From: Syngnathus acus
Taxonomy: Eukaryota; Chordata; Actinopteri; Syngnathiformes; Syngnathidae
DNA length: 64,000 bases
Assembly (NCBI RefSeq): GCF_901709675.1
Contig: NC_051108.1
Coordinates: 5,118,631 to 5,182,630, forward strand
Direction of reading: 5' to 3'
Shown piece by piece: positions 12,295 to 24,141 of the stretch; the first letter of the stretch is position 1, and the number at the start of each line of letters is the position of its first letter. A program made the position numbers and the translations under genes. The notes under the pieces are model-generated. The model did no database searches, was not told where the DNA came from, and was given only the letters and a program-made list of their open reading frames with translations.

Positions 12295-14245
12295 AATGAA
12301 TAAATGAATAAATGAATAAATGAATAAATGAATAAATGAATAAATAAATAAGACATGAAGTGCTCAGTTGTATTGAGTTGTGAAAAAAAATGTGTAATTG
12401 ACCAAATTTGGATGTAAAGCGGTAGACTGTGTTGGTATTTGATGTTGTCTATTTGTGGTTTTGCCTCTCCTTTAATAGATGTCATTATTTAATTACAAGG
12501 TGCCTCGTCTAATTGAGGGAAAAAAATGGCGCTAAAAATAGGCACCTGCTTTCTTAACACAGAGGGACATTCTATTCTATGTATTATCTATTTTAATTTT
12601 ATCTATTCATTCTATTCATTTTTTGGGGGGGTGATTATTCAATATTTGTTTTCTTAAAAAATCGAGAGAAAGGATGTAGGAAATAATATTTTTGATATTT
12701 CTCCCTGTTGAAAAACATCCCATAGAAATATGATTTTCGGCTCTTCTGTGCTTGACAGATCAACACATCCTCCACGAGCTAGAGAGGAGGAAGATCTTAG
12801 TGTACACGCCATCCCGTAGCGTTAACGGCAAGAGGGTGGTGTGCTACGATGACCGCTACATTGTGAGGCTGGCTCACGACATAGACGGCATCATCGTGTC
12901 CAACGACAACTACCGTGACCTTCAGATGGAGAATCCACAATGGAAAAAATTCATTGAGGAGAGGCTGCTGATGTACACTTTTGCTAATGACAAGTAAGAC
13001 AAATACTTTTTTCTCATACAACATTGTCAAGTGAATCTGTCAGCTATTAACAATTCTTTTGCACTTCTACAGGTTTATGCCTCCAGATGATCCTTTGGGT
13101 AGAAGCGGACCTACCATTGATGATTTTCTACGAAAGAAGCCCAAAAATGTAGAGAACAAACTGCAACACTGCCCTTATGGTTGGTTGATTAAATATTCTA
13201 TACATTTGCAAATATTTACTTTGGAACACACTAACCTTTTTTTCTCCGCCATGTCAATTATTGTTATTGAGGGGAATTGACAAAACAAGATATTAATAAA
13301 AATAATCATTACAATATTACGGAGGGTCAAAGGTTGTGTACTTAAATAAATAATAAAACTGAAAATAAACAGTCCTACTTTTCAAATGTCACACTCAGGG
13401 CTGATATTAATTCTTTCTTTTCAGGGAAAAAGTGTACATACGGTGTGAAGTGCAAGTTCTACCATCCAGAGAGGACCAACCAATCACAGCTGTCTGTAGC
13501 TGATGAGCTCAGAGACCGAGCGAAGACATCAAGCTACAAGCCAGCCTCGCAAGACACACTTACTCACACATACAAACCCTCCACCAACACCGACGAGCTT
13601 CTGAACATTGACCACTATCACAAAGACGGCAGCAGCCCATGGGGTCCACCAAACCTTCCGGCCTGGTCGAGCGCAGAAGCGGATGAGGCTTTTGGCTCAT
13701 TGGACAGCTGGATGTCCAAACTCTACATCATGGATGGTCCCCCCAACATGAGCAGACCCCCGTACAGCAACAGCAGCGGGATGGGCAGCTGCAGCCTGAG
13801 CCACGACGACTATTCCCTCTCGGGGTCGCACAGTGGCACCAATCGAGAGTTTGCAGGATCTTTCTATGTTCCTCATAATAACTGCGAGATGTCTGCATGT
13901 GCCCATTGTGGTCACTATCAGGCAGAGGTGCCCCCAAGCGCCTACCCCCCACTGTGGGCATCATGTCCGGCTGTGCCCTTACATCAGCAGGAGGGTGCCT
14001 TAGGCTTTTCGGAGAATCACTACTTCAGGCAACTCGCGCACAGGCAGAGCCAAAGCCTGCCCAAGGACGCGTGGGTCCTTGGTAGCCAATCCAGCGAGGT
14101 GCGCAACGAGATGAGGAATAAGCTGAGCACGCTCTATCCCAAGGACGCAGTTGACGGAGTCATGAACGCCTACCCGCATGTGTCAGAGGTGTCCGAACTG
14201 ATCTCCCTGATCCAGAGCTACAGGAGTAGTCATATTGCCCTCTGA
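9705..14245 (+). CDS. zc3h12d: Regnase-family endoribonuclease ZC3H12D, complete
   Basis: Five coding exons: 9705-9991, 11813-11952, 12759-12993, 13073-13179 and 13425-14245. All phases join, giving 529 aa (human 527). ATG 9705 is chosen because its context is strong (GTGCCATGG) and MDHRKQ...FLKLGY aligns with the human N-terminus. The frame stays open upstream, so an earlier ATG at 9570 is possible. Order of parts: a UBA-like N-terminus ([15 protein letters not shown]); a PIN-like RNase domain with acidic catalytic motifs [18 protein letters not shown] and [10 protein letters not shown]; a CCCH finger [17 protein letters not shown] split across exons 4 and 5; a low-complexity middle; and a conserved C-terminal segment ([20 protein letters not shown]). 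The family cleaves stem-loops in inflammatory mRNAs in the cytoplasm. The D assignment over A/B/C rests on synteny with ppil4 and tab2. All catalytic acids look intact. Confidence 0.93.
10004..10335. repeat. AT-rich microsatellite block with AGAAT tandem
   Basis: Intron 1 of zc3h12d carries several (TA)n and (TATATT)n tracts and an (AGAAT)n run at about 10090-10117. That run continues into ATCTTTATTGTCATTGTCAC, a junction often seen at the end of a fish non-autonomous element. The intervening bases are near-pure A/T. Confidence 0.85.
10945..11146. mobile_element. Second hAT-like fold-back element nested in the MITE
   Basis: The left arm AGAACTCCAGTCCTCAGGGG and right arm CCCCGAGAACTGGAGTGCGA are inverted repeats. 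Both run inward to matching stretches around GTTTTCCAAG and CTTGGAAAAC. The CTCCAGT-type terminus is a separate family from the host element. The left few terminal bases appear lost. Confidence 0.6.
11277..11439 (-). mobile_element. tRNA-derived SINE
   Basis: On the minus strand from about 11439 the sequence begins GTGGCCTAGTGGTAGAGTGT, an A-box-like pol III signal. GGTTCAAACC follows as a B-box. The tRNA-unrelated body contains GACTATAAAAATGGGACCC and CTCAGCATTAAGGGTTGG, and a GGTTAGATCACC-type tail ends it. This arrangement is known from a SINE widespread in percomorph fish (AFC/Mermaid-like; name from memory). It interrupts the hAT MITE, so it is younger than it. Confidence 0.8.
12244..12351 (+). 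repeat. (GAAA)n / (ATGAATAA)n microsatellite
   Basis: About 13 GAAA units run at 12246-12296, followed by alternating TGAA/TAAA units to 12351, in intron 2 of zc3h12d. Confidence 0.9.
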
Positions 14246-14620
14246 TTTCAGAAGCAAATTTTTGTTTTGGAAAAAAAAAAAAAAATCTCACATTTGTTTG
14301 AAATTCAAATCAGTTTTCCCATAGGAAACAATGGAAATCTACTCAACCCATTTCAGGGTCAGACTGTCGCTTTAACAAAACCTTTATTAATGAACAGGTA
14401 ATGTTTGTAAAGAAGTGGATTTTTTATTATCATGTAAAAAGTAACTTATCGCTTAAAACAAACTGGGAATGCCATTTGAGCCTTTGATATTTTTTATATC
14501 CATGTATTAGTATGCTTAGTACTGGAGTAATTGGGTCCACGGTAATTATCATGAATAAAAAACAATAAAATGACTTAAACCAAAATTGATAGAAACAACA
14601 TAAACGAAATTGCTTTTACT

Positions 14621-14683
14621 CATTCACTGCCAGCCCAGTTGAAATCAATGTTTTACGTCTATAGCCGTCAATGGCAGTGAATG
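14621..14683. repeat. Short fold-back repeat in zc3h12d 3' region
   Basis: CATTCACTGCCA at 14621-14632 pairs exactly with TGGCAGTGAATG at 14672-14683 around a 39-bp loop. This is a known terminus type of small teleost fold-back elements. If transcribed in the zc3h12d 3' UTR it would form a 12-bp stem. Confidence 0.65.
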
Positions 14684-14857
14684 GGCTACAGCTTACATTT
14701 ATAAAATTAACTCAAACTAGCTGCAGTCGTAGCAAAAACCTTCATTCTTCTCTTTGTCAATTAATATCATGCATAAGCTTTTGGGGTTTATTTTATTTAT
14801 TTATTTATTTAGGGTACTGATGTATGTAGATTTCGAATTAGAGTTTACAATATACTT

Positions 14858-15046
14858 AATAACCCAATTTGGGTTAGGGAAGTTGGCTCAATTTGACCGT
14901 GGAAGTTAAAGCAACAATTTGTTGGGTTGCTTTTGACCACGGAAGTTAAAGCAACAATTTGTTGGGTTGCTTTTTTTGCAAAACAACTCAAAGTTGGGTC
15001 AAATTGACCCGACTTCCTGCGTTGGTTACATTTTTAACCCAGCAGT
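14858..15046. mobile_element. MITE with AACCCAA termini and internal 40-bp tandem duplication
   Basis: The left end AACCCAATTTGGGTT and the right end (CGTTGGTTACATTTTTAACCC) are inverted. TCAATTTGACC and GGGTCAAATTGACCC face each other inside. A 40-bp block at 14895-14934 is repeated immediately at 14935-14974 with two base differences. Confidence 0.65.
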
Positions 15047-15518
15047 TTTAATGATGTAGATATAAAAAAAAACAACTAATCCTAAAACTAATAAAACGAA
15101 CAATTATGGTGTGCAAGGAGACAATTAAAATTAGTTCAAAATAAATAAATAAGATAAATAATAAAAAAAGTAGTTGAATAGGTTAAAATAGTATGGCAAT
15201 CATTATATCAATTTGCTCAATTGTCTTACGAGTGAAGACCCATGAGTGTACTGGTACATGGATCTCAATCTGTATAATGAATAAACGCTCAAATGTTCTC
15301 TCGCATTGCTCACATATGCTCTTATTTTTGGTATCATTCAGAAGAAAAAAAAAATCATATTTCTTTGCTTTTTAAAAAGTGTAAATGTGCAATGCACTGT
15401 GTCCAGGACACGCTACTTACTGTAGCACAGACATTTTAAATTGAAGCAGCAAGTGTTGTTTTCTCATGTTGCCTCAAAGTGAGGAAGGCTATATTACTGT
15501 ATCGGTATCATGTTGTTT

Positions 15519-15530
15519 AAAATAAATACA
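15519..15530 (+). terminator. Candidate distal poly(A) signal of zc3h12d
   Basis: AAATAAATAC on the plus strand lies about 1.3 kb after the stop codon. Another AATAAA pair lies near 14552-14570. Which one is used cannot be told from sequence alone. Confidence 0.3.
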
Positions 15531-15905
15531 AGCATTTAAATCAGTCATTTTTGTTCAGTTCTTGTCAACTACAATGCAAAACGTAGACTGAAGTTAGATA
15601 TTTCCTTTCAATATTATTCTGTCAGACAGCAAATTGAATGTCACTAATTACAAAACAGGTTTTGGCTGAATCAAATTGATCGGAATGTGGTTTGTTACAT
15701 AAGTTTCTTGTTTCTATAAATATGACTGAGGAAGGCCCAGCTACACTGTGTACCAAATAATTCTGAAAGTCATGAAAATTAATAATTTAGAGAATGACGT
15801 ATGGATAGAATTCATTCATAACACCTTGAATGAAGCCATTATCTGCCACCTAGTGGACAAAACAACACAGTAAAACGCACGCTCGTCCCAAAAATCTGAA
15901 CACAT

Positions 15906-15911
15906 TTTATT
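15906..15911 (-). terminator. Candidate poly(A) signal of tab2
   Basis: TTTATT on the plus strand is AATAAA on the minus strand, about 1.75 kb beyond the tab2 stop codon. It would place the tab2 3' end a few hundred bases from that of convergent zc3h12d. Use is inferred. Confidence 0.35.
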
Positions 15912-17310
15912 TCCTTTTTTTTAATTACCTTTTTTTTTTCTTTTTTTTTTCTTACAAATAACTTATCTGTTACAAAGAGAGTTTTCTCAGATAAAAACAA
16001 AAAGACATTTTAGGTATCGAAATTATGTTTTCTCCACTTATTAAAACCAAATAAACTGCCTCTTTACACCAAAGCGCAGATCAAGCTGAAATGTTTTTCT
16101 CTGGGCTGGAAAAAAAAAAAAAAAAAGGACAACGGTTTGGCATCATGTGCTTCAGAGACATGTTTCATCGTTTACTTTTGATGCATTAAAGATTTCATTA
16201 TAAAATATAGATAAGATACAAATTGAACAGTTCCGAAGGAACAAATGCAAAACTATTTTGTTTTTAAATGTAGGGGGCAAAAATGAAACAAAAAACATTT
16301 AGTAGAAGCACCCCAACTAAAAAAAAAAAAAAAAAGTTTGAGGGTGAACTGAGCCAAATTAAAAAAAATAAAAATAATAGTACACAAAGTGAACAGTCAA
16401 GTTGTGCTTTTTTTTCTACTTTCCCGAATAGCAAAAATTCTGACCTTTATTAAGGACACTTGACATATTCTCTATGAACCTCAGTACCACGAAAAAAAAC
16501 CACACAATAGACGCACAATACAAAATAGGACAATTCCCTTAGCTGTTCAAGGAGCATTCAGATGTGATGATTGTACTGGAAATGATGTCTTTCTGCACTC
16601 AGGTGTCCTCAAAATATTAAACCCACATTCCAGTTGTCAGATTAAAAACAAAATAAAGTCTGATTGTATTTATGATTTCATTTTTGGTGTCCTAGGAAGA
16701 AGAGGGGGGAAAGATTGCTGTTTTGTGACGCAGGCGACGTTGAGCCCACTGCAGGCGGCCATTTGTGATGACTGCGAGATTATTCCTTTCTTCTTTAACT
16801 CTCGCAGAATTTAACATGCTTACAAAATGGAAAATTGGGGGGGGTTGTATCGTTGAATTAATAAAAGGGAAAACTAAACAAGTAATAAAGTCTATAAAGC
16901 TATACTTACAGAAAATAAACGTGATTCATAGTGTGAGGAAGAAGGCACATTCTAAAATTATGTACAGTAAAAAGGGACTTTCTGTACACAAAGCATGCAT
17001 TTTTTTCATTTTTGAAATCAAATGGAAGGCATATTGGAAAACAGGAGGCACATTTCAAAGGCAGTGAGATGCTGCCAGCTTGCCCTTTGACATCCTCTAG
17101 AAAAAGCAAAACAGGTCCATGAGTAGTCTGTTTTCCCTTCAGACAGAGCGCGGCGGTCCGACATTTCCCAATCCCCTTGACGAACCGCTGCGGGAGCCGG
17201 GAGGAAAAACTCCGTTTGGCAAAAAAGGCACGTGGGGCGCCTGTGTTGCGTACGTGGGACACTGCAAGGGGTCACGCTCGTAATACTGTAAAGTGGGAGC
17301 AGCGAGGTAT

Positions 17311-17335
17311 CCCCCCCCCACACCCCCACATCCCC
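17311..17335 (-). promoter_or_regulatory. Potential RNA G-quadruplex in tab2 3' UTR
   Basis: In the tab2 transcript sense the sequence reads GGGGATGTGGGGGTGTGGGG followed by more G. This gives at least four G-tracts of four with short loops, about 325 nt after the stop codon. Formation is a prediction only. Confidence 0.4.
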
Positions 17336-17659
17336 GAGGGAGGGGGGGGACGTTGAGCGGAAATGATAGGAGCCCACACAATCTGAGTGTCAAATGTGAG
17401 GTATTATCCAACTGTGCCTGCCTTTAGGAAGAGACGCAAGCTGTAAACAGTATCCAGTCAAACCTTCAGGAGGACAGCATTCTGCAAGGGGTAAAAAAAA
17501 AAAAAAAAAGGGGGGGGGGGGTAGGAAAGAGGCTGCACGATAATTAGACCCCATCAGAGTTTTCATACAACAAGGGAAAAGCATCACAAAGCCCCTTTAT
17601 TTTCCCTGATTCAAGCGTGGGAGAAGGCAGGCGGAGGGGCACATGGCGGCCTCTCTGGC

Positions 17660-20600
17660 TCAGAAGTCCCTTAGGCGGTCGCATTCTTCACAGCGATTGA
17701 GGGCCGGGTGGTTGAGGAAGGTGCAGCCCGTGCAGCTCCACTGCGTCCCCTCGTCTTCCTCCTGCTCTGCCAAACTTTTACTGTCTGCCACGGAGAAGAC
17801 GGTGGAGTGTCAACATTTGACAAATTTTCAATCAATTTGGTATTAATTGCCCTCATGAGTGACTTGATTAAGCAATATGGAAAGGGGGACAGCAAAATCT
17901 TTCAACCCCCCCCCCCCCCTGCACAATCTTTTGAGTTTGGTCATGTGACATTCCTAAACTGAGCCCTGAGCAACTGTAATGTCATTTTCATTTGATAGCT
18001 AGTGGCAAAAGTAATCAGAATGACGTTTTTAACCAAGTGAGGACATGTAAAATATATTTGACCAGTTTTTATTTTAGTTTTTAGTAATTTAACCGTTTGT
18101 TATTGTTGCATTGCACAATGGTATACAACTTTGCTGTATCACACAATTGCATTGATATATTCTAAAATATAAGAATAATAACAATACATAAATAATAATA
18201 ATGATAGTTTAGAGACTATGTAGGTAGATCATGCAATCCTCCTAAACTTACCAACTGATAAAGTACTTTTGGGTTTTGGTGGGACAGGACCAACGAATCC
18301 AATGTTGTCATAGAAATTATGGATTGCAACGGGATTGAAGTGTGGTCCTGTAAATGGATAAAGAGAAAGCTTTTAAGTTTTAAATTCAATGTTGGATTTG
18401 CATTTCTGGTTCAATTTAGTTTCACAATTTATTTAGTTTAGTTTTACTATAATGATGCCTATCAAAGTTATAGTTTCAGCAAATAAATTAAATAACGGAC
18501 TCACCTCAAATAGAAGCCATTTTATTATTCCTCATAAAAAAATACACTAATAAGCAACAGAGCCACTAGCAATTGTCTTTACTATAGAAGGGAAGAATTA
18601 GATCGAGGTGTGGGAGAAATAATCTTTTGCATTTATACTGATAAGAAAATGAAATCAACTTTTTAAAATGTTTTTTTAATTAACAATGCAAGTAAACTTT
18701 TCAAGAAGACGAGTTTGCGCTGATTCAGAATCTGCCCTGATTTTTTTATCCTCTAAAATGTTGGGATGAGGACTGCATGAACATAAACAATTGGCATCAC
18801 TAATTTTGAACTTTAAAATTCTAAGATCGGGACACGCAAATCCCTCATGTGTATTGGTACACTTTAAAGATAATGAAATAAATAGTTACATAATACATAA
18901 TAATAAGGTCTTCATTGACCAATCAGTGCTCAGTAGCGTGACTAGCTCCGCCCTTGCACAAGCAAATCTAAAATAACCCTATAAAATATATTTATCACCA
19001 TTGTTTTTACAACATCAAGACAAGTGATATATTTTTTTTTCTCTTCAAAGCAATCCCTGTATGAAATGCAATCTCATTTTAAATGCCATTGAAATACAAT
19101 ACAAACACTTAGAAAATAGTTCTCTAATACACAGGTGAGGTATAATTACTGAAAAGAAATATTGCCTATATCAGCTTTTAAAGGTTTTATCAAAGCAACT
19201 GCTTTCTGGCTTTATTTCTGTGAGTGGTGGGTCGCTCAGAGGGCCAATAAATCCCACGTTACCAAACAGCTACAGGATGCAATTCAGGAAGAAGCAGTAG
19301 TTAACATTACAATAGCAGCACCTTGTCAGCAATTGCAGGGAGGATGTGACAAGTCCCGGGCTCGTGCCCTAACTGACCTCAGACAGTCAAGAATCATTTT
19401 CAGCCCCAAACGAGACACACTAAGAAACACGTATTCTAAAGAGATACACTCACCTCTTTTTTGAAAGAGATCAATTTCCTTGGTGAGGCAGTCAATGTCA
19501 ATTTGTAGTAATCGGTTTTTGCATCGCAACTGCTTCATTTCCTCGATCTGACAATAACGTTGGATGACATATTTAGAGACATTATCGATGATGTAATTAT
19601 CACCAAAAAAAAAAAACCTTACTGAAGGGATTTGGGAGGCAGAGTTAGATCTCTCCAGTCGTCTCCGTGTCAGGTCATTCTCCATCTCGTTGACCTCTTC
19701 TTTTAGCTTCTCCAGCTTCTTTTTCTTGAGCTCCAGTTCGTGCCAAAGCCTCTCCATGCGGGCCTTTTGATGGACCAACAATGCTGAGAACAAGAAGAAC
19801 AATAATAAGAACATTTAAAGTTCAATGGAAGGGTTAGAGATCTGGAGTGGGCTCCCCAGACCTCAACCCCATTTTTTTTTTTTTTTGGCAAAGTTAGTTG
19901 TCATTCAACAATATAGAGTAGGATCTTACGTTTGAATCTTGCTGTGAATAGCAAAGCACTGTATTTTGCGAAATACCTGAAGTAAAGAGCAATTGGGCAG
20001 TGCACACCTCTAAATAACAGGTAACGTACTTCCTCATTTGAATAAGCGACATTCAAATAAGAACGAGAAGACATTGGTCCGCGGCAATATTTTGGAAGAA
20101 AAAGCAGAAAGCTTGGGGTTGAGGAGGGTCAGCAGAAGAGGCCCCATTGTGAAGACCCTCCCGTTGGGAGTGACTGCAATGTAAGAATCACAGCCAGTGA
20201 CTCACATGTAATTTAGTCAAAAGCCCAAATAAGGAAACACTTGTGTGCACCGACACGTTTGACTCACTATAGGATCTGCTGTGCTCCGGCAGTGGCAGCA
20301 AACACAGCATTTAGTGGAGACAACACAGACTAGAGTCATCCCACCTGGACTCAAAATAAGTCACCTTTGCTTCTTTTTTTTCTCAGACTATTTTTTGAAC
20401 TGACTGTACAGTCCCAACAACAAATGTTCCTAAAAGAGCTTACTTTGTGGTAAAATGAGCTTCTTGGCAGGAACAAATGGAAAAACAATTCCGACTTGTC
20501 AGGGGCATAAAAAGCTATTATGGCTCCAAAAAGACGCCTTTTATCCTGAAAACTAATGTGCACGTTGTGTAAAGAAAAAAATGAGTTCACTCTTAAGTCA

Positions 20601-23541
20601 CATGCCATTTTCTAAATAAGCAATAAAAGAAGCCCTAACAAGACATCAAATGTAAGGGTATATTTATATTGCAATGACCAAGTACATTGTCAGAATGATG
20701 TCCTGTTGACCTATGACCTCCTATACATTTGTTTTGTTTTTTTAAAAATGCTGAAGTCATGTAATGATGAGACACAAAACTGTGTCATTTTCAAAAAGGC
20801 ATCAAAACTGAATGGTAAAGGAAATCCTACTGAGGCGGGAAGTTCCGGAACCACCTGGATTAATAAATCTAATAATCATAAATTAGTGGCCTTGATTACA
20901 AGATGCCACTTTGTGATTTTTCGAGTTGCTTACATGTCTTTAAGAGAAAAATAATAATTGATGATTAATTGGTGTCATTGGTAGACCAGACCAGGTATTA
21001 TTTTGCTTCCAGTGTCTTACCTTGTGTGTACGCCGCGTCATCAGAGCCCATGCTGAGTCGGCGAGGCTCGCTCGGTCTCTCGTTGTGTGGTGAAAGCGGG
21101 TCCGAGAGATGGAGGGGGTCCGGCTCGGCAAAGTGATGGTCTGACGGTAGGCTGAGGAGGTTGTTGGGCTCAAATGTAGGAGACACAACCCCAGGGGACA
21201 CTGCTGGGGGCTTATTGGGGGACACAGTGATTTTAAAAGTATATTTTGTGTTGGGTTGCGTCACCACCACACGGGGCGAGGAAGCCGTGTTTGCCACTCC
21301 TATAGAGGGTCGGGATTTCGGTGGATGGTGGTGGATATAAGCGGGGCCCATGCTCACCTGGCCCCCAATGTTCCTCGCACCTGGCGGCCCCTGCAATGGA
21401 GGGTTAGCTGAGATGTAGACTGTGGGAGGATTCCTACCCCCACTGTCATCACTGGAGGCATTGGCTGAAATGTAAAACTTGGGTTGTGAACGGGATCCGG
21501 CTGGGGCCAGGACAGCCTCCTCGGAAGGCGTGGTAGCAGCAGTGGGCGGGCTTGCGGAGATGTAAACAGTGGGCTGGCTACGGCTTAGACCTGAGCCTCC
21601 GATGGAGAGCGGCGTGCTCGGGACAGTAGAAACCCCAGTTGAGGAAGAGGAGGAGGAGGACGAGGAGGAAGGGCAGGAGGACGAGGCGGACGAGGAACGG
21701 GACCCACCGCCTGTCCGCAGCACAGCTGTTGTTGTGGTGGAGTTGCTCCTCTGAGGAGATTCAAGTTTGATCTCGATCTGATTCTTTCGCGGGCCGGTGG
21801 AGATGTTCTGGATGTTGTACTGGCTGATAGCAGGGAGTGAGGTGGGGATGACGGAGGAAGAGGAGGACGACGAGGAAGACGAGCAAGAAGACGAGACGCC
21901 GGATGAGGACGGCTGGCTTCCGGAAGGAAAAATGGAGGGTGCCTGGGAATTGGTGGGGGAGCTGATTGGCATGTAGACATGAGATGTCTGGTGGCCGTGG
22001 GTATGCTGCTGTGAGGTATGCGAGGAAGAAGATTGCTGAGGGCCCGGCCAAGACCCTGACAAGGACGAAGGGTGAGAGATCTGATAGATCTGCTGCTGCG
22101 GATGAGAGGTGGGGCTATACTGGGCCCTGCCTCCCTGCTGCTGGTTGGGCCGGGTCGTACCGCATTGACTTAAGTAGGGCCTAATGTAGATTGAGTTACC
22201 CTGTGGGCTGCTTAGACCTGACTGCGGCCCGCCATGTATGTGTAAAGAAGTAGGAGTGTTGCGGCCTGTCTGAATATGAGGAGCTAGCGTCACGGTAATA
22301 GGATTGAAACGTGGCGTTTGCTGGAAACCCATGGTGGTTCCTTTGACGCCCAGGGGGTAGAGTCCAAGGTGCTGCGGAGGTTGTGGTTTGCGCGAGGGCT
22401 CCATCGCACTAAACACATTGAGACTGGGAGGCACTTCAACTGGAGCAGACTGCGGCTCCTGCTGAAAGAAGTTACTGTTCGGGGCCTGGTCTGTCTGCAG
22501 GGGCCCTTCGCTCAGGCTATGGGCCAGAGTCCGGCTGCCGTTCATTCTCAGGCCGTCTCGGGCGGGGGCCACGTGCACATTCTGAGACTGCAGGCCCAGG
22601 TTCAGCTGGGTCATGTGATTACGGAGCCTGGTCAAGCTGGGGTCGTCAGAAAAGGTGATGTTTCCTTCTTCACTGTACAAGTAGCATGGACTGACCTGGG
22701 ACAAATATTCACAGCAAGCGTCTAAGTTGTTGTTATTCTGAAAGAGAGGGAGGGAGGGGAGGGGGCAGAGAAAGAAAATACAAAGGTTAGTTTATTTATT
22801 ATTGGATAATATTCCCATCCAGCTATATAATATTCTCATCAAGGACTAGAGTCCATCCCGTCCGATTTATAGTAAGAAGCCAACTGGTTACCAATAAATC
22901 ACTCACTTTTGGAGAACGGTCTTGCTTAGAAAAACTTTTTGTTCTTATGAGGGAAAAGTAACCAAAAAAAGCCATGTGTAAAACTTCTGAAACCAGCCAA
23001 GTGCTTCCAAGCCACAAATATTAAATTTCATTGTTTTTCAGTGGGGACTTTGAAAGATAAAATAATATTTACTCAATTTGGGCTTATTTCGGGACTGATT
23101 TGATTCCAAAGAGCAGTCGCTAAATTTTGCTAAAAAGTTGTGCATGCTGTCGGTGGGCACTTTGCATGTGACCTACTTAAGAACGACCCCAATTCAAAAG
23201 CAAATAGAAAGCTGTGCGTGCAGCCGGAAGTTCCACTTACACATATACTTCCTCCAATCGTAATTTTAACAGCCACCTACATTTCATAATGTGGCAAAAA
23301 AAAAAAAAGTTTTTCTGTGCTTTCAATGGAGGTTTTATTACCAGATATTTTGTGTTTTATTATTATCTTTAATAAAATATGACATATATTTTAATAAAAA
23401 CAATTATTAGGTTAAAAAAGAATATATATAGATGCTTACCTGCAGAACACACTGGGACACAACACCCTCTGGAACTTCAGGGAACTTCTGGCGCAGGTCA
23501 TGCAAAACCTGAATGTCAATATGGTGGCTTCCCTGGGCCAT
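17660..23541 (-). CDS. tab2: TAK1-binding protein 2 (TAB2), complete coding region
   Basis: Six coding exons on the minus strand: 23541-23440, 22737-21021, 19783-19623, 19547-19454, 18347-18252 and 17784-17660. All phases join, giving 764 aa (human 693). Order: a CUE domain (residues about 8-50, [12 protein letters not shown]...NNNNLDACC); a long Gln/Ser/Pro-rich linker in exon 2 with conserved islands ([58 protein letters not shown]); a coiled coil (about 607-690, [20 protein letters not shown]) that binds TAK1; and an NZF zinc finger (739-758: W.C..C..F...N.C..C) that reads K63-linked ubiquitin. TAB2 links TRAF6-generated ubiquitin chains to TAK1 in IL-1/TLR/TNF signalling. The extra length comes mainly from Ser runs in exon 2. 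The ATG at 23541 has an upstream ORF in its leader. tab2 over tab3 is supported by synteny and sequence. Confidence 0.96.
17938..18010. repeat. Fragment of large fold-back MITE (AATGACATCACAGTTG type)
   Basis: GAGCCCTGAGCAACTGTAAT and the following GTCATTTTCATTTGATAGC match the right arm of the larger element at 53.3-53.4 kb. Only this arm survives here, in the last tab2 intron. Confidence 0.55.
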
Positions 23542-23591
23542 TCGTATGTTGCCAGGTCAGGACTACTCGTTCTACTCGACACACTGTGGCA

Positions 23592-23630
23592 TTAGTTTTG
23601 GCAGCAAAAAGCCTTCATCGTGAACATCAT
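23592..23630 (-). promoter_or_regulatory. Upstream ORF in tab2 5' leader
   Basis: The first coding exon of tab2 appears to begin at 23630, after the acceptor TCCCCTGCAG. The first bases of the exon are ATGATGTTC: a 12-codon ORF (MMFTMKAFCCQN) then TAA at 23594-23592, 50 nt before the main ATG. Three AUGs lie in this short frame. Such an ORF would be expected to lower or regulate tab2 translation. That effect is inference. Confidence 0.55.
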
Positions 23631-24141
23631 CTGCAGGGGACAGGGAGAGGGAAAGAAAGAAAGAAAAAAACAAAAGTGAGTGGGCTGATAGAAACATTAG
23701 CTCACAGCGTTACAGTATTTGATTTTGAGGTATGGGGTTTGATAATATTTCAACAAGAAAAACATGGAGGTTCAAAGTGCAGGAAAGGAGCATGTCTGTG
23801 GTAAATTTCAAGTACACCCAAACTATGTCAACTAGCCATTTGGGGCTGTCTGCTTCATTCTGCCTGGGGCTTGTTCAAAAAATAATTTGAGCCATTGTCT
23901 CAGAGAAGAGGCTTGCTCCATTTACCTCAAAATCCCTCTGAACCACTGAACTGAACAAAAAGAAAAGCAGAGGGGAGGAAGTCAGCTTTGAAATCACAAA
24001 ACAATGGTCCGTTAAATTGCAACTATAAACTCCACAGCATTTCGGTGAATGTTTCTCTTTACATATAAACACATACATTTCTATGCAGTATATATGTTTA
24101 TACTAGATTTTTGACTGATTAGATGTAGCAATACAGCAATA

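Noticed and set aside
21569-22725. Plus-strand and alternative minus-strand frames (61-135 aa) over the tab2 large exon
   Set aside because: They are shadows of the 568-codon tab2 frame, caused by its GC-rich, serine-coding composition.
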